A DNA stretch of 64,000 nt from Siphonodentalium dalli (taxonomy: Eukaryota; Mollusca; Scaphopoda; Gadilida; Siphonodentaliidae), in NCBI GenBank assembly GCA_032622095.1, contig CP136061.1:40365797-40429796 (forward strand), given 5' to 3'. Of the stretch, positions 23,230 through 34,947 are shown in pieces. The first letter of the stretch is position 1. Every line of letters begins with the position of its first letter. The notes under the pieces were generated by a model that saw only the letters and a list, made by a program, of their open reading frames with translations, made no database searches and was not told the DNA's origin. The position numbers and the translations under genes are program-made.

Positions 23230-24740
23230 GGCGTTTGGCCGCTGCACTACTTGAATTACAGTACTATGCAAACGCGTACAAATATTTACTTCCGCTCATC
23301 CATTGCATTGGTAGCCTACAGCTCTTCGGCAGGATCAGCATTGCATTCTTCTTATTGGCCGTCGTTGTTCAAACTTATTATACTGGGCTGCAGTGGGCCT
23401 GTACATATTCGTTCCCGTTATTGATTGATTGCAAACAGGAAAACACTCTGGGCAATAGATATATCTTATTTAGTATATATATGTCACATAATATTTCTAA
23501 CAGAATAGCTACCGGGCCGTAGTTCAATGATAACTTCCGGTCTGCAACGATTCGCCTTATTTCGATGTATGGTCACAAATGCATGTGTTTAAAGCTTAAA
23601 GGTACTCAACCCGATAAAACTCCTCTCAATTACTATTTCAATGGCTTCGGGGGTCAAAAATATTTGATTCGAGTCGAGGAAGTCACCCATCAAAGCTCAG
23701 ATTTGTTAGATATCGATTTTAGAAATCTATTATTTTTCATTATCGGGAATACTATCTGGCCCAGAACTCAGTAAAAATTGCGTTAAAATTACCACTTGAT
23801 TTTAGAGTTATTCATCCTTGTCTGTTTGAATAGATTTTGAGTACACATCCAGAGCAGATTACGGCAGTTATTAGTACTAATCTCGAGAACATAACAAATT
23901 TGAAAAATCAATATCTAATAACTCTGAGCTTTGTTTGATGGGTTCCTCGACTCGAATCAAATATTTTTTACCCCCAAAGCCAAAGAAATAGTAATATAGG
24001 ACCCTCTGATCGGATTGTTGTTGTTGGAATCTGTTGAGATGGGGACCCTCTTTACGGGTTGAGTACCTTTAAACATTTCCCCAGAACGACATGAAAGTAG
24101 CCAGGAAGTAATGTAACAGGCCAGAAATTCAGGAAAATCACGACATTGACACCAGATGGCGCCAAATGATCCGACATTTTATAAAATTGAATCCTGGGTA
24201 ATATCAAGGCGGCCATTTTGTTTACAGATCTCGTTTGACGAGAACTAAATGTCGCAGTTTACTTTTTTCGTTAGAGGATAATTCCATTTTGGTCAATCTG
24301 CATAAAGAATCCAGCGGAAGAAATAAATCGAGTCAGTTGGTCGTTATATTTATCGTTCATAAAGTGACGTGCGCATCGCCATTTCTATTTATTGTTGTTT
24401 AAATATCAGTGGCGCCGACTACAACTTCCAGGTAAAACTCTCAGAACCACACGTCAGTAGTCACGATGTTAGTTTCTGCTCCCTTCACGCTCAAAGATAA
24501 TTCTACTTATTTTATCTAATGTGTTCTCTTCAAAAGTCGACGACGTGACGAACACCAGTAAAGACGACAGCGATGATGATTTAAAAAAACTCGTATCTGT
24601 CGTTAATTTTATGGAACTATTTTTTATCCCTGACAAACTTTGCCAACTTGACCTATTTTTACCCGGAACTTCCGTTTCAATTTACGTAGTTTCGATAATC
24701 TTATGACAACTTAAAGCTCCATTGATATGTCAATCGGGAC
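23230..24740 (+). repeat. Segmental duplication, copy C1 (partner 28.02-29.06 kb)
   Basis: TTGAATTACAGTACTATG at about 23251 begins a block that matches 28036 onwards. The central part from the word CCCCAGAACGACATGAAAGT (24081 and 28393) is nearly identical over about 270 bp. C1 carries an extra TTAA MITE that C2 lacks. The block includes GCGGCCATTTTG and a possible donor CTTCCAG|GTAAAA near 24431, so it might be an old promoter and first exon, but no complete gene is visible. Confidence 0.8.
23600..24068. mobile_element. TTAA MITE, copy 1 (piggyBac-like ends)
   Basis: A 469-bp element flanked by TTAA on both sides (23596-23599 and 24069-24072), with ends AGGTACTCAA and TTGAGTACCT. The arms are complementary over more than 100 bp (for example TTTGATTCGAGTCGAGGAAG against CTTCCTCGACTCGAATCAAA-like sequence). 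The duplicate locus at about 28385 has a single TTAA and no insert, which directly shows the empty site. TTAA targeting is typical of piggyBac-type transposases. No coding sequence lies inside. Confidence 0.9.
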
Positions 24741-24744
24741 AAGA

Positions 24745-27700
24745 CAATGTTCCGTAAGGTCAAGAATTTTTGAATGGAGAATTCCATTCTTGACAATAAG
24801 AATGTGCACTGTAGAGAATGACAAGTGTTCCAGATTGAAGATTGCTTGGTTTGAAATATATTTTATAGCATGATTGTCAAACTCCAGGCAGAGTCCCATC
24901 GCTCCACTGAGATACCACTGCCACAAGGACATTTGGTAAGGGTTTCTGACATGATCCTAGTTCTTTTGTTTTAGGATTAAAATTGTCTATGTCTGGCTCA
25001 GTTTATACTGTTCTTTTCAATACCGAAAGAATTACCATTAATAAAAACCTGTGGTGGTCAAAATAGGATAATAGGTGACTAAATATAGTTCCGACGATAC
25101 GTAAAACATGCATCAGTCCGCAAAGAACCATTCTTGTGGCAGTGATCTATCGCAATAATAACGGATAGGGCGCTGCATGCAGTTTGCATGTTTGTTAGTC
25201 TGTTTTAAATTTTATTTTCATTTTCAGACGTAGGTCAGGAATCAGTCTGGAGTAAACTACATACCCACATATAAAAAATAGTGGGTCTGACGACCTTTCG
25301 TTCAGTTTTCATTCCCCAAACCCGGGATTCCTTGTAATTACCGCCAATCAAAACTTAGCTCCAAGAAATGTGTGCCCCAATAAAATACTAGTAACATGTC
25401 ACGTGCTCTCGGTGTGAAAATTCCGAAGGTGTGGCTAAATGTTGTTAAATTGGTATCCATGACGTCATGTTATACCGGAAGAGAAATTCACAAATCGACA
25501 AATAAAGTAGATTGTTGACGAGCGGTCGAAAGTTTAAAATCAAGAATCACCGGAATTTGGATTGCAGGCAACTGTAATTATAGGGTACAACTGGCCAATC
25601 TTTGGAGCTAATAATACGGCTGTGTAAGGTCGGGAGGGTTTCGGTGGGGTTGGTGGTAGAATTGTGTTGCTCTTCGCTCGTTTTGGCTGCGGTGGTACTA
25701 ATGTACTGGGAACTGATAGATCGTTTTGTTATGACATTTAACTTTTTTTTTTAGTTCTGTGGTTGTTTTAGCAGATAGTCCCGACATTCATGTATTTTTG
25801 ATTCGTGGCCTTGATTTGTGTTATTTTTTGACAACATGGGCGACAAATCGCCTGGCCAATCTAAAAAATAATTCGTTTTGAGTCCAAGAGATCCACATAA
25901 ATTGACATTTTTTATAATATCAAGAAGATCTGTCTTAGTTATTGTACATATTATTTTGGATCCCGGAAGCTAGCTGTTTCCCTTTATTGTCAGTAAAACA
26001 ACCGCCGAACGAAAAGTCACAAACCCTGCAACTATTAATTCCGAATCGGCTTCACATGGTTGAAGCGGCCATGACGGCACTGGCACGTGACCATGTTTAC
26101 GCCTGTCAATCACAACTAATTTCATATTTATATTTAGTGCGGTGTGATGTAATTAGGTGGAAGCCCACAACTGTTCAGAAATGAAAAGTTGATGGGAATT
26201 CAATAGACTCAGTATCAGTATGAATCTGAGTGTATGTTTACATAGACTGGTCAGGAATGTACTCATCCAGTAATGTACCAACTTAGTCTAATTAATATTT
26301 CCTACATGTATCTCCACAAGGCCACCATAACCAACCTAGTCTATCCAGCCACATATATATAGAAGTTGGTTCCAACATGCGCATGTTACATTCCAACGTC
26401 GGCTATCGGTATATGGTATGTTCACAGTAAAGATTGTTTGCTGGTGCAATACAGTAAACATAGTTTGAATCATTCAACTTGAATGGAATTTAATATGCAT
26501 GTGACAAAACACTTGTGGATGATTTAGTTTTTGCCAATATTACACAATAGCAGATAGATATAAAAGTCTCCCAAAATCCAAAAGTAGAATAAGAAGTTAC
26601 CTTGCCATTGGATGCCACTGGCACAGACGATGGTGATCTTAAAACAAATGTGTTAAACATTGTGATGCAGGAAGGCTATATGTGATATGTTATATAGAGT
26701 TATAGACGTTATGCTAGTTCATAGTAGAAATTATTGTATTCAAATTATAGTCATAAATTAATAATATATGAATTATTCTTGATATATTGAGTATTTAGAG
26801 TAGATACTTTGTGGTAGCTATCCAATAATAACATGATGTGTTAAGGAAGACAAGTGACCAATTTTGAATGGGCATTCCCATGCAAAACTCCGCAGCAAAA
26901 GATAAAAAGTTGCAATTAGTTTTGTGTGTGATTTTGTGCGTTATTGAAAACAATACATTTATCTGGTGGGTCGGCTTGCAATATTTTTTTATTTGATTTA
27001 GATTTTTCCAAGTAGGTTAAGTGTTGTTATTCCAGAAAACAAACTCTCAAAAACAAATTTATAACAAAAAATTACAATTTACCAATCCCAGTCGAAATGC
27101 TATGTCTGTTATAATATGGCTTTATATATATCTTTTGCTGCGGAGATATGCATGGAAATCCCCATTCAAAATTTATCACTTGACCTCCCACTTAAAACAT
27201 GAGTTCCCTCTATGTGAATAATATTCAACCTGCTAAAAATAATCCCACCTACCATCACCTTCCCACAATGTTCAAAGTTGGCATCCAATTTTCGTACCTT
27301 TTAACACCTACCTATAAGACAAATTTAAATAAAGATAGTCACTGTCGAGAATTTCCATGAAATAATCAGTTGTCATATGTCCAAAGCCATCTTATTTCTA
27401 TTAATCGACAACCTACACTTATTAAATTTAGTTAATAAACATATCTTGACCCTTACATGACCCATAAGTCTAAAATACTTCGTTTTATTTTGGTTTCAAA
27501 TTGCCTATATTCAAGGTATCGCGTTTTTCATGCCTTGTTCGGCCACTAATCACTTACCAACGTATGCCCATGATGCGCATTGTATTAATTTTCAACTAAA
27601 TCCGCTGGAAGAGTCGCCATCATGACATGAGTCACCCCCCCCCCCCCCCGAAACAAACTTGTGGACTCGGCGACTTTTTCTAGGGGTCGCCCGGGTTAGT

Positions 27701-28020
27701 TTTTTTTAGTGGTCGGCCGGGTTGTGGAAACAGGGACATATTTTTGTTTTAGACCTAGCAGAAGGTGCTATATGAGGATCATATGAGGCCAGGTCGTGTT
27801 ATGCCGAATAGCTGTTTGAAAAAAAATCTTGCGTGAAATTAAGATGTTCGTCGTTGACTCGTTGGACTGTTCAAATTGCGTACCTGTACCGTTTCTGGGA
27901 TAAATTTTGCATAAAATAGAGCTTACCGTACCACTAGTATAATGCGAGTAAAGCAACTCTCAGTGGTTATTTTGTGGTTATTGTTCAGGTATTTGTGAGA
28001 AAACAACAAAATTCTACTCA
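24745..28020 (+). repeat. Segmental duplication, copy A' (partner 4.99-8.88 kb)
   Basis: Matches copy A in blocks and order, with the unmatched middle parts differing. About 25250-26250 has no partner that I can see. It holds no recognised gene, only an 80-residue frame at 25942-26184 without domain. A C homopolymer lies near 27637-27649. Because C1, A' and C2 lie in the order C1-A'-C2, A' sits between two direct repeats. Confidence 0.65.
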
Positions 28021-29090
28021 CCTTACCGACCTCCACCTTGAATTACAGTACTATGAAACCGGGTACAAATATTTACTTCCGTTCATCCATTGTAGTGGTA
28101 GCCTACAACTCTTCGTCAGTAGAAGCATTGCATTCTTCTTATTGTTATTAACCGTTATTGTTAAAAAAAATTATATTGGGTTGCAGTGGGTCTTTATATA
28201 TTCGTTCCCGTTACATTGATTTATTGCAAACAGTTAAACACTATGTGCAATAGAGATATCTTATTTAGTATATTGACGTACGTCACATAATGTTTCTAAC
28301 AGAATAGCTAGTTCAATGATAACTTCCGGTTTGCAACGATTCGCCTTAATTCGATGTATGGTTACAAATGCATGTGTTTAAAGCTTAAAAATTTCCCCAG
28401 AACGACATGAAAGTAGCCAGGAAGTAATGTAACAGGCCAGCAATTCAGGAAAATCACGACATTGACACCAGATGGCGCCAAATGATCCGCCATTTTATAA
28501 AATTGAATCCTGGGTAATATCAAGGCGGCCATTTTGTTTACAGATCTCGTTTGACGAGAACTAAATGTCGCAGTTTACTTTTTTCGTTAGAGGATAATCC
28601 ATTTTGGTCAATCTGCATAAAGAATCCAGCGGAAGAAATAAATCGAGTCAGTCTGTCGTGATATTTATCGTTCATACTCATAGCACGGCGTACGCGTCGC
28701 ATTTATATTTAGTGTTGTTTAAATGTCAGTGGCGCCGACTTCCACTTCCAGGTAAAACTCCCAGAATCACACGTCAGTAGTCACGTTGTTAGTTTCTGCG
28801 CCCTTCAGTGCTTCACGTTCAGAGATAATTCGATTCATTCTATATACTTTCTTCTCTTCAAAAGTCGACGACATGCTGAAAACCAGTAAATACGACAGTG
28901 ATGATGAACTAAAACAACTCTATCTGCAATTAATTTTATGGAACTATTTTTTATCCCTGACAAACTTTGCCAACTTGACCTATTTTTACCCGGAACTTCC
29001 GTTTGAATTTACGTAGTTCGATAATCTAATGACAACATAAAGGCCCATTAATATGTCAATCGGGACAACACTCTGTTCTGTAAAGTCAAG
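28020..29090 (+). repeat. Segmental duplication, copy C2
   Basis: Partner of 23.23-24.74 kb without the MITE. The short frames at 28786-29016 and 24521-24706 derive from the same ancestral sequence (words VDD..KTSK and FFLSLTNFANL-like in one copy), but they differ by frame-disturbing changes, so neither is called as a gene. Confidence 0.8.
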
Positions 29091-29182
29091 AATTAAACAA
29101 AAAGTTATTCCTAGTGTTTTATAATAGTGAGATTAAACAAGATACATCCAATTTAACGTGTTCATGTTTGATTTTCTTTTAG

Positions 29183-29377
29183 TTCCTGGCGTTGGGTGCA
29201 GTTTTTGACATAACCGGAACCGGAGAAATAAAACGAAACGAATGTGAAGCAGTTTACCGGAACATTAGTTTTAATGAATTTTCGAAGTTTTATACCGAAA
29301 TGTGGATGGTTTTACTTAACATTTATTGCCTGTTAATTAATTGTTTGACATTATACATTTTTTTGTTCGTGTGTTGA
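29183..29377 (+). CDS. Possible terminal exon with an EF-hand-like loop
   Basis: A pyrimidine-rich tract ending TTTTCTTTTAG at 29182 could be a splice acceptor. The frame that follows contains FDITGTGEIKRNE, which fits the EF-hand loop spacing (Asp at 1, Thr at 3 and 5, Gly at 6, Ile at 8, Glu at 12), though two ligand positions are weak. The next part is hydrophobic and runs to a stop at 29375-29377. No upstream exon could be joined with confidence, although it lies just downstream of segmental copy C2. It could be a real exon of a calcium-binding protein, a decayed one, or chance. Confidence 0.25.
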   Translation, partial: FLALGAVFDITGTGEIKRNECEAVYRNISFNEFSKFYTEMWMVLLNIYCLLINCLTLYIFLFVC

Positions 29378-30715
29378 CCAGTCAATTTTAGCATAATTTG
29401 GTATCTAGTATTTTTCAGTTCTTCGCAGAGACTGGGTTATGAAAATGCAACTTTTTTGGTTAACAATAAATAAAATTTTACCACTTTCAGTGTTTGTCAG
29501 TGACAAATTTTCTCCTGAGAGGGCAAACCTTGGTGGCCACGTTGTGATGTGTTTCTGGGTCCATGATTACCTGCCCCGGAGACAACCCTCCATTTTGGCA
29601 TGCCTAAAAATGATAATGGTAATTAGGAGGGGTGGAGGGATAACCAGATGTGCAATTAGGCTGATTATGATATGATCTGGTCACTTGTGTTATGTAAACT
29701 AGGATGTACTTTAATGATCTTTATTTGAAGTTTAATAAAATAATAGTAAATAACATACAAATATACCCTTGTAATAATTGTTTTGAAATCACCCCTTTTA
29801 TTTAATCATCACTTACTTTTAAGTTCTCAAAACATTGTGTCATTCTTTACTGCAGTCTACACATCGACATAATTAATGAATAAAGTTAAAAAAAATTATC
29901 GGTCAACTTGAAAAGGTTTAATAATATATCTTAAAAGAATATATTACTATGAACAATTTCGGGCAAACCCGATGTGAAAATAGTAGGAGGGTGGGTTGTC
30001 TCAGGGAGGGTAGTCCTGTTCCCTGCGATTCCCAATACGGCCTTATTTATTCCCCCCTGTCAGAAACCCTGGCTTAAGTGTAATTCAATTGCACTTGAGT
30101 GCATTATTTTCTCATATTATGCTGAATTACAGTTAGGGATAATTCAATTACTAGTGCACATGTATATATAAAATTTACAATCAAGCCCATAAACCGATTA
30201 TTGTTGTGTGTAATTCAGTTACAAAACTCCCCATCAAGCTGCAATTGTGAAACAATTTATTGATATGAGTATCCTGTGACATATCTCAATTAGGCCGCAA
30301 TTATTAAAATATTTGTTTGCACATTCCCTAACTAATGTAAATAATCTGGGTAGGTACATGTAGGTTGTCTAATATATATATATTTTCATTTTCGACAAGA
30401 CCACCAACATTGACTAAAATCAGGATCTGTTTTCAAACATGATTTGAGTTGAGGAACATCTCAATGTGCCAATCTGATCAATATATGGCCATTTGATTTT
30501 GATAAGGAGAATTTGTTCACGCACATTGAAGCAATCAACACTAATAAATACTGAGAATAATGAAAGTGTCAATGACACTGTAGCTCGACTTGGGATTGAG
30601 TTTTTTCTAGGAAATGAATAGAATGATAAAGAAGGAAAGCCAAAATGTTACAGTAAAGGTCTTGAATTATGTAGATGAAATTATATCAATTTGAAACATG
30701 TCACCAATAATTGTG
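29378..30715. other. Non-coding, nothing recognised
   Basis: AT-rich sequence with short frames (29439-29675, 29974-30171) lacking domains or consensus context. Words such as TAATTCAATTA recur between 30075 and 30235 but form no clean array. Confidence 0.45.
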
Positions 30716-31125
30716 GGCTGCAGGGTGTGCAGATGGATTCAAATTTGAAATCCAAGATGGCTGCTGGCAGTTATGTTTAATAACGAATTTTGGAAACAAT
30801 CGAAGGATCCAATCTAGAGGACGTGGCTCATGCCCCGAAGATCCATACGAAGTTTGGTGATGATTGGATGAGGGATGTGGCCTCTAGGGTGTGCCGAAGT
30901 ATTTAGTCAGGCAAAGAGTAAAATAAAAAATGGCTGCTGACAACCATGTTATTTAAGGAATTTTGGGAATAATCGATGGCTACCATCTGGAGATCACACT
31001 GAAGATCCATATCAAGTTTGGTGACGATCAGATGAGGGATGTTGCCTGTAGGGTGTGCAGAATGATTTAGTCATGCTAAGAGTAAAATCCAAGATGGCTG
31101 TTATCAGTATCTATGAAGAAATTTA
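30716..31125 (+). repeat. Diverged tandem repeat of about 165 bp, 2.5 copies
   Basis: AGGGTGTGC, AAGATGGCTGCT-like and GATCCATA.GAAGTTTGGTGA words recur in order, with AGGGTGTGC at about 30722, 30886 and 31050. Confidence 0.65.
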
Positions 31126-31684
31126 TAATTAATATTATAAATTGAATTGGAAAATAACAATATCTATCAAATAATGTTCATGGGATATATATTAGAATGA
31201 GTCGAGGCACTGGCTCAGGAGTGGGCAAACAAAAGACATTTTAATTTCGACCTTATTGAGTTTTGAAACTACAATATGGCTGCAAAAATTGTTCTTCAAA
31301 GGTATATAAGTTAGGCATCGCCCACAGTGATACCAATTTATATCATAATGATACCGTTTTATCTAATGTAATAAAAGTAGAATGTAAATCAAGTCATGCC
31401 TAATTAATTTTTAATTCAGCAAATTAGGCCTACACTTAGGGTAATTTTATTATACTTAAACATAATTCAATTACCCTTTAAAGGTCCCCATATCATCATA
31501 TTCCAACAATAACAACATTTCTTCAAAAGACACTTTAATTATCATAATCAATTAATTACCCAAAAAAATGCTAACCACTGTAAATTCTAGTATAGAATTT
31601 TCCAAAACGCATTATATATCAAACATTCTGTTCAACGCAGTTTGGTATCAAGAGTACGGTATGTTGATCTGCTCGTCGAATATT
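31126..31684. other. Non-coding, nothing recognised
   Basis: AT-rich DNA between the 165-bp repeat and a partial MITE. No gene or clear repeat was seen. Confidence 0.4.
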
Positions 31685-31820
31685 TGCTAGGTCGCCAAAT
31701 ATTCCAGGTGGTGAAAAATAAAAGATTTCCAAAATCGATATCTGACAGCTTTGAGGGGTGGAGTCCTTGACTCGAATCAAATATTTTGAACCCCCGAAGC
31801 CAAAGAAATAGTAATTTAAA
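31685..31820 (-). mobile_element. Partial TTAA MITE, copy 3 (one arm)
   Basis: This matches the reverse complement of the left arm of the copies at 23.6 and 38.7 kb (CTTGACTCGAATCAAATATTT followed by CCCCGAAGCCAAAGAAATAG). The terminal AGGTACTCAA and the other arm are missing. More diverged than the two complete copies. Confidence 0.7.
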
Positions 31821-32077
31821 AGTGTTAACAGTATCTTTAACCCTTTCAGTGCCAAGTCCGATTTTTGTATCAACCCATATTTCCTTGATCATTTTTCAAA
31901 TTTATTGATTATAATAATGTGATACATCGATGGAAAGAGCTCTAAACTAAGCTTGATTTAGTGTATTGACATTTGTTGATGTTTGAAATAATTTAAAATT
32001 TATCCTTTCACAGGTTACAGAGAAAATGAGAGACCGATGAATTGATTGGATAGTTACAGTGTTATAAGGAAAGAAAC

Positions 32078-32257
32078 ATGTCAAGTGTGTCAAGTGTCAT
32101 CTCCAGTATGGTTGCCGAGGAAACCGCAGCAAGGCACAATGCTGTACAAAAGGATGAAGGATTCCTGTTTCCTCCAAATAGCACTGCCAAGTCATATATA
32201 CAGTTAGAGCCGGGGCTAATGGCATCGCTGCATCCCAAAGAGAGGCCGCCCGTGTAA
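32078..32257 (+). CDS. Candidate short coding exon, function unknown
   Basis: An ATG at 32078 in the context GAAACATGTCA opens a 59-codon frame beginning MSSVSSVISSMVAEE and ending HPKERPPV. It stops only inside a perfect splice-donor-like GTAAGT (from 32254), so the natural reading is an exon spliced at that donor. The last 20 or so codons plus the donor are the unit amplified in the tandem array directly downstream. A TTTCACAG acceptor-like site lies upstream near 32013. No family was recognised and no further exon was found. Confidence 0.3.
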   Translation: MSSVSSVISSMVAEETAARHNAVQKDEGFLFPPNSTAKSYIQLEPGLMASLHPKERPPV

Positions 32258-32530
32258 GTCATATATAGTTAGAACTAGTGCTAATGACATTGCTGCATCT
32301 GAAGAGGTGCCACTTGTGTTAGTCATATATAGTTTGAGCCAGGCTATAATGGTTTCACTGCATCCCAAAGAGAGGCCACCCATGTAAGTCATATATAGTT
32401 TGAGCCAGGCTATAATGGTTTCACTGCATACCAAAGGGAGGCCACCCATGTAAGTCATATATAGTTAGAGCCGGGGCTGCCTCTAATGGCATTGCTGCAT
32501 CCCAGAGAGAGGCCAACCTTGTAAATCATT
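32189..32530 (+). repeat. Tandem repeat of about 66 bp carrying splice-donor-like GTAAGT
   Basis: Five units of GTAAGTCATATATAG-type start followed by GAGCC..GCT, CACTGCATCCCAAAGAGAGG-type middle and CACCCAT end. Units start near 32187, 32254, 32320 (GTTAGT), 32386 and 32451, and a decayed sixth follows. Because 66 is a multiple of three, the opposite strand reads open through several units, which explains the frames there. Confidence 0.85.
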
Positions 32531-32699
32531 GCTGTTAAACAAATTAATAAAAGGCCATCTGTAAGTAATAGGGTTAAAAAAATTATTTTAATAAAAGGCT
32601 GCCTGTGTATTGTAAGTCATAGCTGTTAAAATTGTTATTTGTTCCCTGAAAATAAATTTCAGGAGATTATAGACAAGCCTGGAAAAAGAGTCTGACATT

Positions 32700-32795
32700 T
32701 GTAGAATGAGGTCCCCAGAGGGTGATTTAGTGACACTATCCCACATGATGGGCTAGCATCACAAATTTCACCCTCTAGGGACCTCATTCTGCTTA
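32700..32795. repeat. Small inverted repeat; arm reused at 32.99-33.04 kb
   Basis: GAATGAGGTCCCCAGAGGGT near 32704 pairs with ACCCTCTAGGGACCTCATTC near 32771-32790. A third copy of the right arm (CACCCTCTGGAGACCTCATTC) lies near 33008-33028. Confidence 0.7.
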
Positions 32796-33045
32796 GGCCT
32801 CAACTCCAAGTTCCCCAGTTGAAGTTGCCTAATATTGTTCACCCATTAGTCACCTCGATTATGCATTTTATCTTCTGCAAATTAGGGTATATTGAAACTG
32901 AACAGAGGGGAAAAAGTAACTAAAAACAATGTTAATTTGAGACTATAGATACTTCCCAGAGATGAGGCCAAAGCAGAATGATCTGTGGAGGTAGCATCTC
33001 GAACTTCACCCTCTGGAGACCTCATTCTGCAAATGTCACACACTA

Positions 33046-33624
33046 TTTTCAGGATTGACTGTAGAAAATGAGTGGTGTCCATCTGAAACGTTTGTTCACC
33101 CAATGATAACTTGAATAGTATTTGACAGAATTTGATGAAACTTGATATGTGACCTTCATATGAGAAAGTCCCGATCAGGTTTGAATTTGGATCCGTTCCA
33201 ATCATTTCGGGTGGAGTTTTGCCCCTTATCAACTTAGAATTTGCTGATTATGTTATTGTCTGGATGATAACTCAAGTTAAGATTATCCAGTAGCTTACAA
33301 ATTTAGTTTCTGGATTAATCACCTGAAAATACAGGTCATTTGCATTGTATGTATTACAATATTATCACATTATTTGAGCTTTAATATTTCACCGGATTAA
33401 ACGGACATTGCTCTTTGGAATGCCAAAATTCGGTAAGAGTTATTTTAAAACATGCATACATGGATGATTTTCAAACAAATTTGTTGATCTGTATCCCACC
33501 TTCTATCTCCTCTCCCAACCCACCCCTCCTCCATACCATTCCCCCTCCTCCATACCCTTCCCCCTCCTCATACCCTCCCCCAAATTCTAGTTATATCTCT
33601 TTCATACATTGACAAGGGTAGGGT
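33046..33624. other. Non-coding; pyrimidine-rich tract
   Basis: Nothing gene-like was recognised. A C/T-rich stretch with CCCCCTCCTCCATACC words lies at about 33500-33595. Confidence 0.45.
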
Positions 33625-34499
33625 TCTCTATTCCGAAGGTTCGCTATTCCGAAGGTTCACTAATCCGAAGGTTCACTAATCCGAAGGTTCACCAATCCGA
33701 AGGTTCACTATTCCGAAGGTTCGCTATTCCGAAGGTTTTCTATTATGGGAGTTTTCAGCCAGAAATGAATCAAAATTTGCCCCCCCCCCCCCCTTCATTT
33801 ATACACCCCAATCTAATATATAATTTGTCCCAGATGTCGGTTATTAATAGCAAGAAGACAGTATCAGTTTATCATTTTAATATTATAGAAAGTTGAAAAC
33901 ACAATGACTGAAATAAACTACGAGTTAGAGATGCATTCTACCCGAACTGGCAATCTGTACTTGAAAGAAACATCAACATTAAAATCAATACAAAGTCAGA
34001 ATTGCAGTCAGGACCATTCAGCGGTATTCTGCTATACAGTAAGTTATAGCGTTCCAGTATTGATTGACCGTAAGAGCCCCACTGTTATAGTCCGCCTTTA
34101 GCATTTGGGATATTATATTAATCAAAATAACTCATATGTAAATCATTTATAAATCAGATGATTTATTGAAGTTATGTCTACGTAAAATAACACTTCCTAA
34201 AACGACATATATGTTGTTTTAGTCCTCAGCCGATAGACGACATATATGTCGTTCTACTCGCCAAATATAAAAGGGTTAAATCTCAAGGAAACCCACGAAA
34301 ACAAAAATCACATTAATTTTTTTAATGTTTTAAGTTATTTCCTTCATAAAAAAGAGTCTTCGTACTAAAGAACCCTCTCAATACTTTAGAATATAGAATT
34401 AACTTTTAAAATAACAAAAACCTTCGGAATAGCGAACCTTCGGAATAGTGAACCTTCGGATTAGTGAACCTTCGGAATAGCGAACCTTCGGAATAGAGA
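33625..34499. mobile_element. Non-autonomous element with inverted arrays of a 16-bp repeat
   Basis: The ends are exact inverted copies starting TCTCTATTCCGAAGGTTC. From each end a short array of the 16-bp unit CCGAAGGTTCRCTATT points inwards: about seven units at 33631-33739 and five at 34430-34490. The interior is AT-rich and contains a C homopolymer near 33780 and a self-complementary motif ACGACATATATGTCGT near 34238 (a similar ACGACATATATGTTGT near 34202). A 65-residue frame at 33904-34101 has no domain. No target duplication was resolved. Confidence 0.75.
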
Positions 34500-34784
34500 C
34501 ATGTTCCCATTGACAATAATAAGCATATTAATTTTTGAATTTATTTTTATATTGAATTCCTTGCTAAATTTAACCAAAAAAAAATATTTCTTTAATGAAA
34601 TACTGAGACTCGTTTAACTCTTCAAAACCTGGTGACATGATTTGACGTATTCTGCATATAACTGGACCACTATATTATTGGTACATCAACATACGTCACC
34701 AGGTGTCCAGCGACATACCACCATGCTGATTAATCTGACATATGGTGTGAAGGGGCCTTGGATGGTAGGATTGTCAAAAAGAGC

Positions 34785-34850
34785 CTACCCCCCCCCCCCC
34801 CCCCCCCCCACCACTCGATTCTAACCCCCCCCCCCACCCCGCTCGATTTG
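34785..34850 (+). repeat. C homopolymer tracts
   Basis: Two C runs (about 34788-34809 and 34827-34836), separated by ACCACTCGATTCTAA. They are prone to length error, so exact lengths here are not reliable. Confidence 0.8.
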
Positions 34851-34947
34851 GAAAATATTACCCCCTTTTAAAATGCGGATAATATAAGGTGTATTTTGGA
34901 GCGCAAACTGCCATGTGGCTTTAATTAAGAAATTTATAAATATAAGA

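Noticed and set aside
23235-23522. Hydrophobic frame shared with 27974-28219 (YKYLLP, GLQW words)
   Set aside because: The similarity is explained by the segmental duplication. One indel is in phase, but the upstream parts and ends differ, so coding is not supported.
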